From assembly GCF_029989365.1 (NCBI RefSeq), contig NZ_JAPRAQ010000001.1, positions 558,001 to 622,000 on the forward strand: 64,000 bases of DNA, given 5' to 3'. Positions 1 to 8,325 of this stretch are shown one piece after another. The stretch is from Bradyrhizobium sp. Arg816 (lineage in GTDB: Bacteria > Pseudomonadota > Alphaproteobacteria > Rhizobiales > Xanthobacteraceae). A program made the position numbers and the translations under genes. The notes beneath the pieces were generated by a model, which had not been told where the DNA came from, did not search any database, and was given only the letters and a program-made list of their open reading frames with translations. Every line of letters begins with the position of its first letter. Position 1 is the first letter of the stretch.

Positions 1-2
1 CC

Positions 3-332
3 TGCAGTGTGCTGATCGACGGCGAGTTGCACCTGTCATGCCTGACGCTGGCGGAAACCGTCGCCGGCCGATCGGTAGAGACGCTCGACGGCCTCAAGCA
101 GGGTCCAAACCTGCATCCGCTCCAGCGTGCTTTCGCCGACAATTTTGCCGCCCAATGCGGCTATTGCACGCCGGGCATGCTGATGGCCGCAAAGGCGCTG
201 CTCGACCGTAATCCGCAGCCTAGCCGCGCCGAGGTCGTCGAGGCGATCTCCGGCAACATCTGCCGCTGCACCGGTTACGAACCCATCATCGATGCCATCC
301 TTGCCGCTTCGGGCGGCCGGGCCAGTGCCTAA
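3..332 (+). CDS. Molybdenum hydroxylase 2Fe-2S subunit (CoxS/XdhA-like), 5' end missing
   Basis: This is the C-terminal part of the iron-sulfur subunit of a xanthine dehydrogenase/CO dehydrogenase-family hydroxylase; the gene begins before the window. The first visible codons give CSVLIDG followed by SCL, the end of the plant-ferredoxin-type cluster domain. The second, all-helical cluster domain follows, with its CGYC and CRC cysteine pairs. The subunit passes electrons from the Mo centre to FAD. It lies 11 bp upstream of the molybdopterin subunit, so the two are surely co-transcribed. The FAD subunit is not in the window and probably lies upstream. The family assignment is secure; the substrate is unknown. 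Confidence 0.9.
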   Translation, partial: CSVLIDGELHLSCLTLAETVAGRSVETLDGLKQGPNLHPLQRAFADNFAAQCGYCTPGMLMAAKALLDRNPQPSRAEVVEAISGNICRCTGYEPIIDAILAASGGRASA

Positions 333-343
333 AGGATTTTGTC

Positions 344-1936
344 ATGCTGGAACTGCGCAAGGACATTTTCGCCGACGAGCGCGACGACAATCTCAATGAG
401 ATCGGCAAGGGCACGCAGCGCCAGGACATGCTCGGCCATGTCACGGGCACGTCGAGCTATTTCAACGACCACAAGCTTCAGGGCATGCTGCACCTGAAGG
501 TGGTCCGCTCGACGCAGGCGCACGCGCAGCTGCGCCATATCGATACCACGGAAGCCGAACGCTCGTCCGGCGTACGCCGGATCATCCGCGGCGCCGACGT
601 GCCGCGCAATCTCAACACGCTTCTCAGCCTCATCAACTTCGGCAAGGACGACGAGCCTACGCTGGCGGTGGACAAGGTCCGCTACAAGGGCGAGCCGGTC
701 GTCGCCATCGTCGCGGACAGCGAGCGCGAGGCGTTCGAGGCCATCGCAAAGGTGCGGATCGACTACGCGCCGCTGCCGGTCGTGCTCGACGTCGAGGACG
801 CGCTCAAGGCCGGCGCGCCCGTGGTCAACGGGACCTATCCGAAGAACGCCTTCATCTATCACGACGTCCATGATCACCAGAAGCTGCGCTTCGGAGATGC
901 CGACGCCGCGCTCGCGACGGCCGACCACGTGCTCGAACAGCGCTACCAGATGTCTCCGATCGAGCACGCGCCGACCGAGACCAATGGCGCGATCGCCGCG
1001 CCCGACACCAACGGCCGCTACGTCGTCTACACCTCGACGCAGGCGCTGTTTTTCTCGGTCGACACCTGCGCCAAGATCCTGGACCTGCCATCCAACACCT
1101 TTCACTTCATCGGTGGCACGGTCGGCGGCGGCTTTGGCGGCAAGGTGGATACGCTGACCGAGCCGCTCGCGATCCTGGGCGCGATGCTGACAGGGCGTCC
1201 CGTCCGCTATGTGTTCGGGCGTGAGGAGGAGATGCAGTACGGCCCGCCCCGCGGCGCTGAGCGCATCTACATCAAGGACGGCGTGATGCGGGATGGCCGT
1301 GTCATCGCGCGAAAAATCCGCGCCTATTTCGACAGCGGCGCCTATACTAGGCTGTCCAGCTACGCCGCCGTGAAATGCGCCGCGCATCTGCCGGGGCCCT
1401 ATACCATCCCCAACGTCTATGGCGACGTCTATTGCGTCTTCACCAACCGGACGCCCGCGACGGCGATGCGCGGTTTCGGCGTCACCGCGATGGATTTCGC
1501 GATCGAGTGCCAGATGGACAAGCTGGCCAACCTCGTCGGCATGGACCCGATGGAGTTCCGGATCCTCAATGCCTATCGCGACGGCGACATGAAGGCGCAT
1601 CGGCGCGAAGCCAAGAACACCGCGCTGATCGAATGCGTCCAGGTCGCCGCCGAGAAGGCGAAATGGCCGATCCGCGAGGAGTTCAAGCGAGCGTCGTCGC
1701 GCAAGGACGGCGGCGGCAGCCGCGCCGTGATCCCGCCGACCCCGACGGATTCGCGCAGCCGGCCGGCCGCGCCAGTCCAGCAGCGCACCAGCTATGACCG
1801 GCTCCCGCCCGCCGTCACCCGCGAACCACCGCGCGAGCCGCCGCCTACTGCGCCGTCACCACCTCCACCGCGGCCGGCCGCGCCCTCGCATGGCGCGCCC
1901 CGCTTCTCCTCCGTGTTCGGCACCAGGAGACGCTGA
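344..1936 (+). CDS. Molybdenum hydroxylase molybdopterin subunit, N-terminal half with proline-rich tail
   Basis: The 530-residue protein covers the aldehyde oxidase/xanthine dehydrogenase a/b hammerhead (about residues 20-140) and the first Mo-cofactor-binding domain. GGGFGGK lies at 261-267 and AMRGFG at 374-379. Homology to the family fades near residue 450. The remaining ~75 residues are a low-complexity Pro/Ala/Ser/Arg tail ending in three arginines. Usual large subunits are a single chain of about 770-800 residues, so this is only the front half; the rest is the next gene. The stop codon overlaps the next start as TGATG, and GGAGA precedes that start. An AAGGA ribosome site precedes the ATG at 344. 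It could be a natural split subunit or a decayed frameshift; the coupling favours the former. Confidence 0.85.
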   Translation: MLELRKDIFADERDDNLNEIGKGTQRQDMLGHVTGTSSYFNDHKLQGMLHLKVVRSTQAHAQLRHIDTTEAERSSGVRRIIRGADVPRNLNTLLSLINFGKDDEPTLAVDKVRYKGEPVVAIVADSEREAFEAIAKVRIDYAPLPVVLDVEDALKAGAPVVNGTYPKNAFIYHDVHDHQKLRFGDADAALATADHVLEQRYQMSPIEHAPTETNGAIAAPDTNGRYVVYTSTQALFFSVDTCAKILDLPSNTFHFIGGTVGGGFGGKVDTLTEPLAILGAMLTGRPVRYVFGREEEMQYGPPRGAERIYIKDGVMRDGRVIARKIRAYFDSGAYTRLSSYAAVKCAAHLPGPYTIPNVYGDVYCVFTNRTPATAMRGFGVTAMDFAIECQMDKLANLVGMDPMEFRILNAYRDGDMKAHRREAKNTALIECVQVAAEKAKWPIREEFKRASSRKDGGGSRAVIPPTPTDSRSRPAAPVQQRTSYDRLPPAVTREPPREPPPTAPSPPPPRPAAPSHGAPRFSSVFGTRRR

Positions 1937-2958
1937 TGACCCGGCATCGCGGACGCGGCATGGCGTCGATCAACTATCCCATCGGCATGAATCTCGGCGG
2001 CGATCCCAGCCAGGCCTTGGTTCATTCCAACCCGAGCGGCAAGTTCACGGTGGCGCTGTCGTCGATCGATCTCGGCCAGGGCATGAAGTCGGTGACGCGT
2101 CAGATCTGCGCCGAGACGCTGGGCGTTCCCGTCGAGGACGTCTATGTCGACACCGCGGATTCCGACACCGGTCCGCATTGCATGGGCTCCTTCGCCTCGC
2201 GCGGCACCCATCGCGTCGGCAATGCCGTGATGGCCGCGGCGCGCGAGGCACGCGGCGTGATGATGGAGGCAGCCGCCGAGGAGCTCGAGGTCAACGCCGC
2301 CGATCTCGAAACCGACGGACGCGGCAACATCCACGTCAAGGGTGCGCCGCATCGCTCGATCTCGACCAAGGACGTCGCCATCGCCGCCCAGTTCAAGCAG
2401 GGCAAGACCATCTCCGGCCGCGGCATATTCCTCGTGCCTCTGTCCAACGTCGACCCCGAAACCGGCGAGATGTCGCCGGCGACCTGCTACGCCCATGCCT
2501 GTCTCGTGGCGGAGGTCGAGGTCGACGACGAGACCGGTGAAGTCGCGATGGTCCGCATGGACTCCGCCTATGAGCTCGGCCGCGCGCTCAATCCGCGCCT
2601 GGTCGAGCAGCAGCTCGTGGGCGGCGCCTGGATGGGCATCAGCCACGCGCTCTACGAGACGACGGAGCCTCACTATCCCGACCCCGTTCACGGCCCCCGC
2701 GACTTCGTCGAATATCTGATGCCCGGCCCGGGCGACATTTGCCCGCACGATATCGCCGTGCTGGAGCGCCCCGCGCCAGATGGCCCGTTCGGCGCCAAGG
2801 GACCGGGCGAAATGTGCGCCAATCCCGTGCTGCCGGCTGTCGCGAATGCGATCTTCAACGCCGTCGGCGTGCGCATCGACGATCTGCCGATTACGCCGGA
2901 AAAGGTGCTGCGCGCGATCAAGACTCAGGGCGGCGCGCGGCCACAGGCGCGACGCTGA
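1936..2958 (+). CDS. Molybdenum hydroxylase molybdopterin subunit, C-terminal half
   Basis: The 340-residue protein carries the second Mo-cofactor-binding domain of the XDH/CoxL family. LGQG (residues 46-49) is the usual pterin-contacting loop. GPGEM near residue 292 supplies the glutamate that acts as catalytic base in this family. The start ATG overlaps the upstream stop by one base and has GGAGA just upstream, so translational coupling is likely. Neither half can bind the cofactor alone if the fold is normal, so both must assemble with the FeS and FAD subunits. Known precedent: nicotinate dehydrogenase of Eubacterium barkeri has its Mo subunit split into large and medium chains. Confidence 0.85.
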   Translation: MTRHRGRGMASINYPIGMNLGGDPSQALVHSNPSGKFTVALSSIDLGQGMKSVTRQICAETLGVPVEDVYVDTADSDTGPHCMGSFASRGTHRVGNAVMAAAREARGVMMEAAAEELEVNAADLETDGRGNIHVKGAPHRSISTKDVAIAAQFKQGKTISGRGIFLVPLSNVDPETGEMSPATCYAHACLVAEVEVDDETGEVAMVRMDSAYELGRALNPRLVEQQLVGGAWMGISHALYETTEPHYPDPVHGPRDFVEYLMPGPGDICPHDIAVLERPAPDGPFGAKGPGEMCANPVLPAVANAIFNAVGVRIDDLPITPEKVLRAIKTQGGARPQARR

Positions 2959-2966
2959 GACTGGCC

Positions 2967-3848
2967 ATGGCAGTTCGCAGCAACATCGTTGGCATCGACA
3001 ACCCCGAGGCGCTGGAGAAGGCGCTTCGGGCGGCCTATTACCTCGCCGATGAGGGGCTCGCGACCGCAGCCTATCTCGGCCTTGCCCTCGGCAAACCGCT
3101 CCTGCTCGAAGGCGCCCCCGGCGTCGGCAAGACCGAGGCCGCGAAAGCCATCGCCGCCGTCCTCGGCCGCCGCCTCATCCGCCTGCAATGCTACGAGGGC
3201 ATCGACGCCTCGGCCGCGCTCTACGAGTGGAACTATCCACGCCAGATGCTCGCGATCCGCCAGGCTGGCGACGAGAGCATCGACATCTATGGCGAGACGT
3301 TTCTGATCGAGCGGCCGATGCTGGCGACGCTTCGCGCGCCCGACTCGACCGTGCTGCTGATCGACGAGATCGACCGCGCCGACCAGGAATTCGAGGCGTT
3401 CCTGCTCGAATTTCTCTCGGACTTCCAGATTTCGATCCCGGAACGCGGCACGGTGCGCGCGGCCGAACGTCCTGTCGTCGTGCTGACGTCGAATCGAACG
3501 CGCGACCTGCACGAGGCCCTGCGCCGCCGCTGTGTCTATCACTGGATCGACTATCCCACCGAAGAGCGGGAGGCGCGTATCGTGATGCTGCGGGCCTCCA
3601 GCGTCGCCGAGGCGACTGCGCGGGCCGTCGTCGCGGCCGTCGGCAAATTGCGCCGCGAGCCGCTCAGCAAGGCACCGGGCATCGCGGAAGCGGTCGACTG
3701 GGCTGAAGCGGCGACGCTGCTTCACAAGGGCGGCGCGCGCTGGCCCGACGCCTTCAAACGCTCGATCGGCGTGGCGCTGAAAGACGAGGAAGACCTGCAC
3801 TTCATCTCGCCACGGCTCGACGTCATGCTCGCGGAGGCAACCGCATGA
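2967..3848 (+). CDS. MoxR-family AAA+ ATPase (CoxD-like maturation factor)
   Basis: The 293-residue MoxR-type ATPase has Walker A GAPGVGKT at residues 49-56 and Walker B LLIDEIDRAD around 129-138. In carbon monoxide dehydrogenase systems the homologue CoxD helps install or activate the Mo-Cu site, and related MoxR/VWA pairs accompany many Mo hydroxylases. The reading frame is open further upstream, but the ATG at 2967, 8 bp after the molybdopterin subunit, fits the family N-terminus. Its stop overlaps the next start as ATGA. The role here is inferred from family and position: cytoplasmic chaperone or maturase for the preceding hydroxylase. Confidence 0.88.
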   Translation: MAVRSNIVGIDNPEALEKALRAAYYLADEGLATAAYLGLALGKPLLLEGAPGVGKTEAAKAIAAVLGRRLIRLQCYEGIDASAALYEWNYPRQMLAIRQAGDESIDIYGETFLIERPMLATLRAPDSTVLLIDEIDRADQEFEAFLLEFLSDFQISIPERGTVRAAERPVVVLTSNRTRDLHEALRRRCVYHWIDYPTEEREARIVMLRASSVAEATARAVVAAVGKLRREPLSKAPGIAEAVDWAEAATLLHKGGARWPDAFKRSIGVALKDEEDLHFISPRLDVMLAEATA

Positions 3849-4966
3849 GCACCGAGCCGGAGCTTCCGCGCGCTGCCCGCATCTTCGTCTCCTTCGTCGC
3901 GCTGCTGCGCGCCAACGGCTTCGCCGTCGCGCCCGAGCAGACCACCTCCTATCTCGCCGCGATCGAGCTGCTCGGGCCGCGCGACCTCAACGACATCAGG
4001 CAATCGGCACTGGCCACACTCGCCCCGCCACCCGAGCGCCGCACGACCTTCGACCGGCTGTTCGACCTGCACTTCCGTGGCAGCGAAGCCATCGAACATG
4101 TCGATGATGGCGAGGACGACGAGACTGTCCGGCTCCAGGAAGAGGGCCGCGGCGAACAGGCCCCCCTGTTCTCCGACGATGCCAACGAATCGGGCCTCGC
4201 CGCGACGCGTACCGAGGCGCTGGTGGAGCGCCGCTTCGCCCAGCTCTCCACCACCGACGCGCTCCGGCGCCTGGCGCGCGAGGCCGCGCGGCGCCTGCCG
4301 CAGCGTCGCGGCCACCGGCGCATGCGCGCCCGCCGCGGGCCGTTTGCCGACCTTCGCCGGACCTTGCGCGACAGCGTGCGGAGCGACGGCGAGATCCTGC
4401 GGCTCGGGCACCTGAAGCGGCGCCAGCGCCGGCGAAAGCTCCTGCTGCTGATCGACGTCTCCGGCTCGATGAAGACGCGCACCGAGGAGAACATGAAGCT
4501 CGCGCATACGCTGGTGCAGGCCGCGCCCAATGTCGAGGTCTTCACCTTCGGCACGCGGCTGACCCGCGTCACCCGGCCGTTGCGTCTCAAGCGTCGCGAG
4601 CAAGCGCTGAACGCGGCTGCGCACCTCGTCAGCGACTGGGACGGCGGCACCCGCATCGGCGACGCGCTGCAAGCCTTCCTCGCGGTGCCGCGGTTCGGGG
4701 GTTACGCGCGAGGCGCAGCCGTCGTCGTCGTGTCGGACGGGCTGGAGCGCGGCGAAGTCGATGCGTTGCGCGACGCCGTGGCAAAGCTGTCGCGGCGTGC
4801 CTGGCGCGTGAGCTGGCTGACGCCGCTCGCGACGGGCCCGGACTTCCGCCCGCAGACCGAGGCGCTGGTGGCCATCCAGCGCTTCGTCGATGATCTCGTG
4901 GATGGCGGTTCAAGCGCGTCGATTGTCGCGCACATTCTGACGTTGGGACGGAGGAAAGCGGCGTGA
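3845..4966 (+). CDS. VWA-domain protein, CoxE-like
   Basis: The 373-residue protein has a von Willebrand A domain in its C-terminal half. The metal-ion-dependent adhesion motif DVSGS sits at residues 204-208, after a strongly basic stretch (about 145-200). This is the CoxE layout, and MoxR ATPases usually work with such a VWA partner. It overlaps the ATPase gene by 4 bp and the next gene by 4 bp, so it belongs to the same operon. It probably forms a maturation complex with the MoxR protein for the Mo hydroxylase. There is no signal peptide, so it is cytoplasmic. Confidence 0.88.
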   Translation: MSTEPELPRAARIFVSFVALLRANGFAVAPEQTTSYLAAIELLGPRDLNDIRQSALATLAPPPERRTTFDRLFDLHFRGSEAIEHVDDGEDDETVRLQEEGRGEQAPLFSDDANESGLAATRTEALVERRFAQLSTTDALRRLAREAARRLPQRRGHRRMRARRGPFADLRRTLRDSVRSDGEILRLGHLKRRQRRRKLLLLIDVSGSMKTRTEENMKLAHTLVQAAPNVEVFTFGTRLTRVTRPLRLKRREQALNAAAHLVSDWDGGTRIGDALQAFLAVPRFGGYARGAAVVVVSDGLERGEVDALRDAVAKLSRRAWRVSWLTPLATGPDFRPQTEALVAIQRFVDDLVDGGSSASIVAHILTLGRRKAA

Positions 4967-5847
4967 GCGACATTGTCGACGGCCATCATCACATCTGGCG
5001 GCAGGCCGACCTGCCCTGGCTGACCGGCCCGATGCAGCCGCGCATCTTTGGACCCTACGAGCCGATCCGTCGCGATTATCCGATCCGGGAATATCTCGAC
5101 GACCTCGAGGGCACCGGTGTCGCCCGTTCGGTCTATGTCCAGACCAACTGGTCCAATGACCGTTTCGAGGACGAAGCCGCCTGGGTGCAGCAGACCGCCG
5201 ACGAGCACAGCTGGCCGCATGCCATCGTCGCCTACGCCGATTTCGCCGTCGACGACGTGCGCCCGCAACTCGATCGCCTGAAGCGCTATCCGCTCGTGCG
5301 CGGCGCGCGCATGCAATTGCACTGGCACGAAAATCCGCTCTATCGCTTCGCGGCCAGGCCCGATCTCTGCGTCGATCCCATGGTCCGCCGCAACATCGCG
5401 CACCTGGCCGATTACGGCTGGAGCTTCGACCTCCAGGTCTTCACGCCGCAGATGCCGGACGCGGCGCAACTCGCCGAGTCCTGCCCTGGGGTGACCTTCA
5501 TCCTCCAGCATGCCGGCATGCTGGAGGACCTCTCGCCCGCGGGCCGGGCCGCCTGGCGCGCCGGGATGGCCCGGCTCGCGCTCTGTCCGAACGTGGTCTC
5601 AAAACTCTCCGGGCTCGGCACCTTCATCCATCGCAACGATCCCGCACACATCGCGGCCGTCCTTACCGATACCGTCGCGATTTTCGGCGCGGAGCGCTGC
5701 CTGTTCGGCTCCAATTTTCCGATCGAGAAATTGTGGACGAGCTATCGGGAGCTCGTCGACGCCTTTCGTGCCGCGGCCGCGAAGCTGACGACCGAGCAGC
5801 AGGACGCGATTTTCAGGACGACGGCAACGCGCGTCTATCGGCTTTGA
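4963..5847 (+). CDS. Amidohydrolase-2 family TIM-barrel hydrolase
   Basis: The 294-residue protein starts at GTG 4963, which overlaps the upstream stop. The N-terminal DGHHHIW motif supplies the paired metal-binding histidines of the amidohydrolase_2 family (COG3618: lactonases and dicarboxylate hydrolases such as 2-pyrone-4,6-dicarboxylate lactonase). Near the C-terminus, where many members have GSDWP, this protein has GSNFP, so the usual metal-site Asp is Asn; this variant occurs in the family. In the operon it probably opens a lactone or cyclic imide made from the hydroxylated substrate. The exact substrate cannot be read from the sequence. Confidence 0.85.
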   Translation: MSDIVDGHHHIWRQADLPWLTGPMQPRIFGPYEPIRRDYPIREYLDDLEGTGVARSVYVQTNWSNDRFEDEAAWVQQTADEHSWPHAIVAYADFAVDDVRPQLDRLKRYPLVRGARMQLHWHENPLYRFAARPDLCVDPMVRRNIAHLADYGWSFDLQVFTPQMPDAAQLAESCPGVTFILQHAGMLEDLSPAGRAAWRAGMARLALCPNVVSKLSGLGTFIHRNDPAHIAAVLTDTVAIFGAERCLFGSNFPIEKLWTSYRELVDAFRAAAAKLTTEQQDAIFRTTATRVYRL

Positions 5848-5879
5848 CAGACCAAGAACGGAACAGGGAAGGGAAACGA

Positions 5880-6728
5880 ATGGCGCTGGAGATCAAGATC
5901 CTGGACTATGGCGATATCGAGCTGGAATCGAGCTTTCTGGTCCTCGGCCGCGACTGCGGCCGCACCCGCCGCGTCCTCACCCTCGGCTTTCTGATCCTCG
6001 GCGGCAAATATCCGGTCGTGGTCGATACCGGTTACCGCTCCAACCAGATCATGGAAACGCTCGGGATGCGCGGCCTGCAATACCACGAGCACATGATCGA
6101 GAACCAGCTCGCCCGCCACGGCGTGCGCATGGGCGACGTCCGCTTCGTCTGCCATACCCATCTGCACATCGACCACGCCGGCAAGGACGATCTGTTTCCG
6201 ATGAATACGACCGTCGTCCTCAACCGGAAAGAACTCGAATATTCCGTCTCCGGGTTGATGCATCCGCAATATCCGGCGCCGGACATCAAGCATCTCATCG
6301 ACCGACTGCACACCAAGAGTGCGCTGCGCTTCCTCGACCTCGAGATCACAGGTCCTATCGAGCTGATGCCCGGCGTCTATTGCGACGCCGCCAACGCCCA
6401 CACCGAGGGCTCCATGAACATCATCGTCGAGACCGCCGACGGCATTGCCACCATCTGTGGAGACGTAATCTACGATTTCAACGACCAGATCGTCACGCCC
6501 TTCCACGAGATTCACGACTGGGAGCCGCGGACGACGGGAAACCACGGCACCAGCAAGCGGGCCGAGAAGGCCTCGATCAAGAAGCTGCTGAGCAATTCGC
6601 GCTATTTGCTGCCGGTGCACGACAGGCCGGCCAAGATCGAGGGCGGCATGGTGGTCGGACGCCTGCACGACCAGGTCCCCGGCCCGATCGTGCAGTCGCT
6701 GCCCGCGCGGAACTGGTTCCCTGCCTGA
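5880..6728 (+). CDS. MBL-fold hydrolase, N-acyl-homoserine-lactonase-like
   Basis: The 282-residue metallo-beta-lactamase-fold protein has HTHLHIDH at residues 92-99, followed by NAHTEGS and CGDVIYD, which complete a two-zinc site of the AHL-lactonase (AiiA-like) branch. The ATG at 5880 follows a purine-rich site (GGGAAACGA). It lies 32 bp after the amidohydrolase and 22 bp before the SMP-30 fusion. In a catabolic operon it more likely hydrolyses a lactone or cyclic ester intermediate than a quorum signal. A second protein of the same family is encoded at 25098-25931, in another catabolic cluster. Confidence 0.85.
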   Translation: MALEIKILDYGDIELESSFLVLGRDCGRTRRVLTLGFLILGGKYPVVVDTGYRSNQIMETLGMRGLQYHEHMIENQLARHGVRMGDVRFVCHTHLHIDHAGKDDLFPMNTTVVLNRKELEYSVSGLMHPQYPAPDIKHLIDRLHTKSALRFLDLEITGPIELMPGVYCDAANAHTEGSMNIIVETADGIATICGDVIYDFNDQIVTPFHEIHDWEPRTTGNHGTSKRAEKASIKKLLSNSRYLLPVHDRPAKIEGGMVVGRLHDQVPGPIVQSLPARNWFPA

Positions 6729-6750
6729 CGTGAGCTAAGGATATCGACCG

Positions 6751-8325
6751 ATGACGCATGTCACCTTGCGCTCCGAATTCGAAAGCCTGATCGACCCCTA
6801 CGCGCGGGTCGCGCAGGTCGGAACGGGTTTTGACTTCACGGAAGGGCCGATCTGGCATCCGGTCGATCATTATCTCCTGTTTTCGGACATGCCGGGCGAC
6901 GTGCGGCGGCGCTGGGATGCGCGGCGCGGCATCGCGGAGGTCAAGCGCCCGTCGAACAAATGCAACGGCATGACCTATGACGCCGAGCTCAATCTGATCG
7001 TCTGCGAGCACGCGACCTCGTCGCTGATCCGTGAGCGACCGGACGGGCGGCGCGAGGTGCTGGCTTCGCACTTCCAGGGACAGGAGCTCAACAGCCCCAA
7101 CGACGTCTGCGTGCACTCCTCCGGCGCCATCTATTTCTCCGATCCCTGGTATGGCCGCATGCCGGTCTACGGGGTCGAGCGGCCGCGCCAGCTCGGCTTC
7201 CAGGGCGTCTATCGCGTCATGCCGGGCGGCGAGCCCAAGCTCGTGGTGGACCGCAATTTGTTCGACCAGCCGAACGGGCTGTGCTTCTCGCCCGACGAGA
7301 AGCTGCTCTATGTCAACGACACCGTGCAGGCGCTGATCCGCGTATTCGACGTCAACGGCGACGGCTCGCTGTCGAACGCGCGCGTGTTCGCGAGCAGCAT
7401 CCGCTCCGAGCTGGAGCCGGGCCTGCCCGACGGCATGAAGTGCGACCAGCATGGCAATGTCTGGGTCACCGCGCCCGGCGGCGTCTGGGTCTATTCACCG
7501 CGCGGCGAGCTGCTCGGGAAAGTCCGCGTGCCCGAGCTCGTCGCCAACCTTGCCTGGGGTGGCCCGGATTTCCGCACGCTCTATTTGACGTCGACGCATT
7601 CGGTCTATGCGATCCCGACCAAGGCCGGGCCGCGCCACGAGCCCTATATGAGCGGCAAACGCGGCAGCGGCGGCGCAAACGCCGGCCCCGCGGCTGCAGC
7701 GCCCATCCTCGCCGACGGCGAGATGCGGCTCGATCCGAGCCGTTGCGCCATGATCATTCAGGATCTTCAGAACGACGTCATCATGGATGGCGGCGCGTTC
7801 GCCGAGTCGGGCGCACCGGGTCATGCGAAACAACAGCATGTGGTCGAGAACGTCCGGCGTCTGGCGGAGACAGCTCGCGCGCGCGGCGTCGCCATCATCC
7901 ATGTCTGGTTCGTGGTCGAGCCCGGCGCACCCGGCGTGACGCTGAACGCACCGCTGTTCGAGGGTCTCGTCGACAGCAAGGCGATGGTGCGCGGCAGTTG
8001 GGGCGCCGCCCCGGTCTCGGGCCTCGAGCCGCGGCCCGGCGATTTCGTCGTCGAGAAGATGCGGATGAGCGCCTGGGAAGGCACCCGGCTGGAGACGATC
8101 CTGAAAGCGACCGGCCGCGACATGATTATCAACACCGGCGCATGGACCAACATGTCGGTCGAGCACACCGCGCGCACCGGCGCCGACAAGGGCTATTTCA
8201 TGATCGTGCCGGAAGACTGCTGCTCGACCATGAATGCCGACTGGCACTCCGCCTCGATCAACTTTGCCATGCAGAACGTCGCCGTCGTCACCCGGGCGGA
8301 TGCCGTCATCAGAGCGCTGGGATGA
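6751..8325 (+). CDS. SMP-30/gluconolactonase fused to isochorismatase-family hydrolase
   Basis: The 524-residue protein joins two enzymes. Residues 1 to ~300 form an SMP-30/gluconolactonase-type beta-propeller (FTEGPIW, NSPNDVC and FSPDEKLLYVND mark the metal-binding loops). A Gly/Ala-rich linker (~300-322) leads to an isochorismatase-like cysteine hydrolase domain (~325-524). That domain keeps the catalytic Asp (D338 of DLQND) and Lys (K436), but the position of the nucleophilic Cys is serine (S469 in TNMSVEHTAR). Lactone opening followed by an amide or ether cleavage is a reasonable guess for the pair. The Cys-to-Ser change makes the second activity uncertain. Confidence 0.85.
   Translation: MTHVTLRSEFESLIDPYARVAQVGTGFDFTEGPIWHPVDHYLLFSDMPGDVRRRWDARRGIAEVKRPSNKCNGMTYDAELNLIVCEHATSSLIRERPDGRREVLASHFQGQELNSPNDVCVHSSGAIYFSDPWYGRMPVYGVERPRQLGFQGVYRVMPGGEPKLVVDRNLFDQPNGLCFSPDEKLLYVNDTVQALIRVFDVNGDGSLSNARVFASSIRSELEPGLPDGMKCDQHGNVWVTAPGGVWVYSPRGELLGKVRVPELVANLAWGGPDFRTLYLTSTHSVYAIPTKAGPRHEPYMSGKRGSGGANAGPAAAAPILADGEMRLDPSRCAMIIQDLQNDVIMDGGAFAESGAPGHAKQQHVVENVRRLAETARARGVAIIHVWFVVEPGAPGVTLNAPLFEGLVDSKAMVRGSWGAAPVSGLEPRPGDFVVEKMRMSAWEGTRLETILKATGRDMIINTGAWTNMSVEHTARTGADKGYFMIVPEDCCSTMNADWHSASINFAMQNVAVVTRADAVIRALG

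Noticed and set aside
344..2958. Reading the split molybdopterin subunit as a pseudogene or sequencing error
   Set aside because: Not excluded, but the second half has its own GGAGA site and TGATG coupling, both halves keep conserved residues, and a natural split is known in nicotinate dehydrogenase. It is kept as a finding rather than called a pseudogene.
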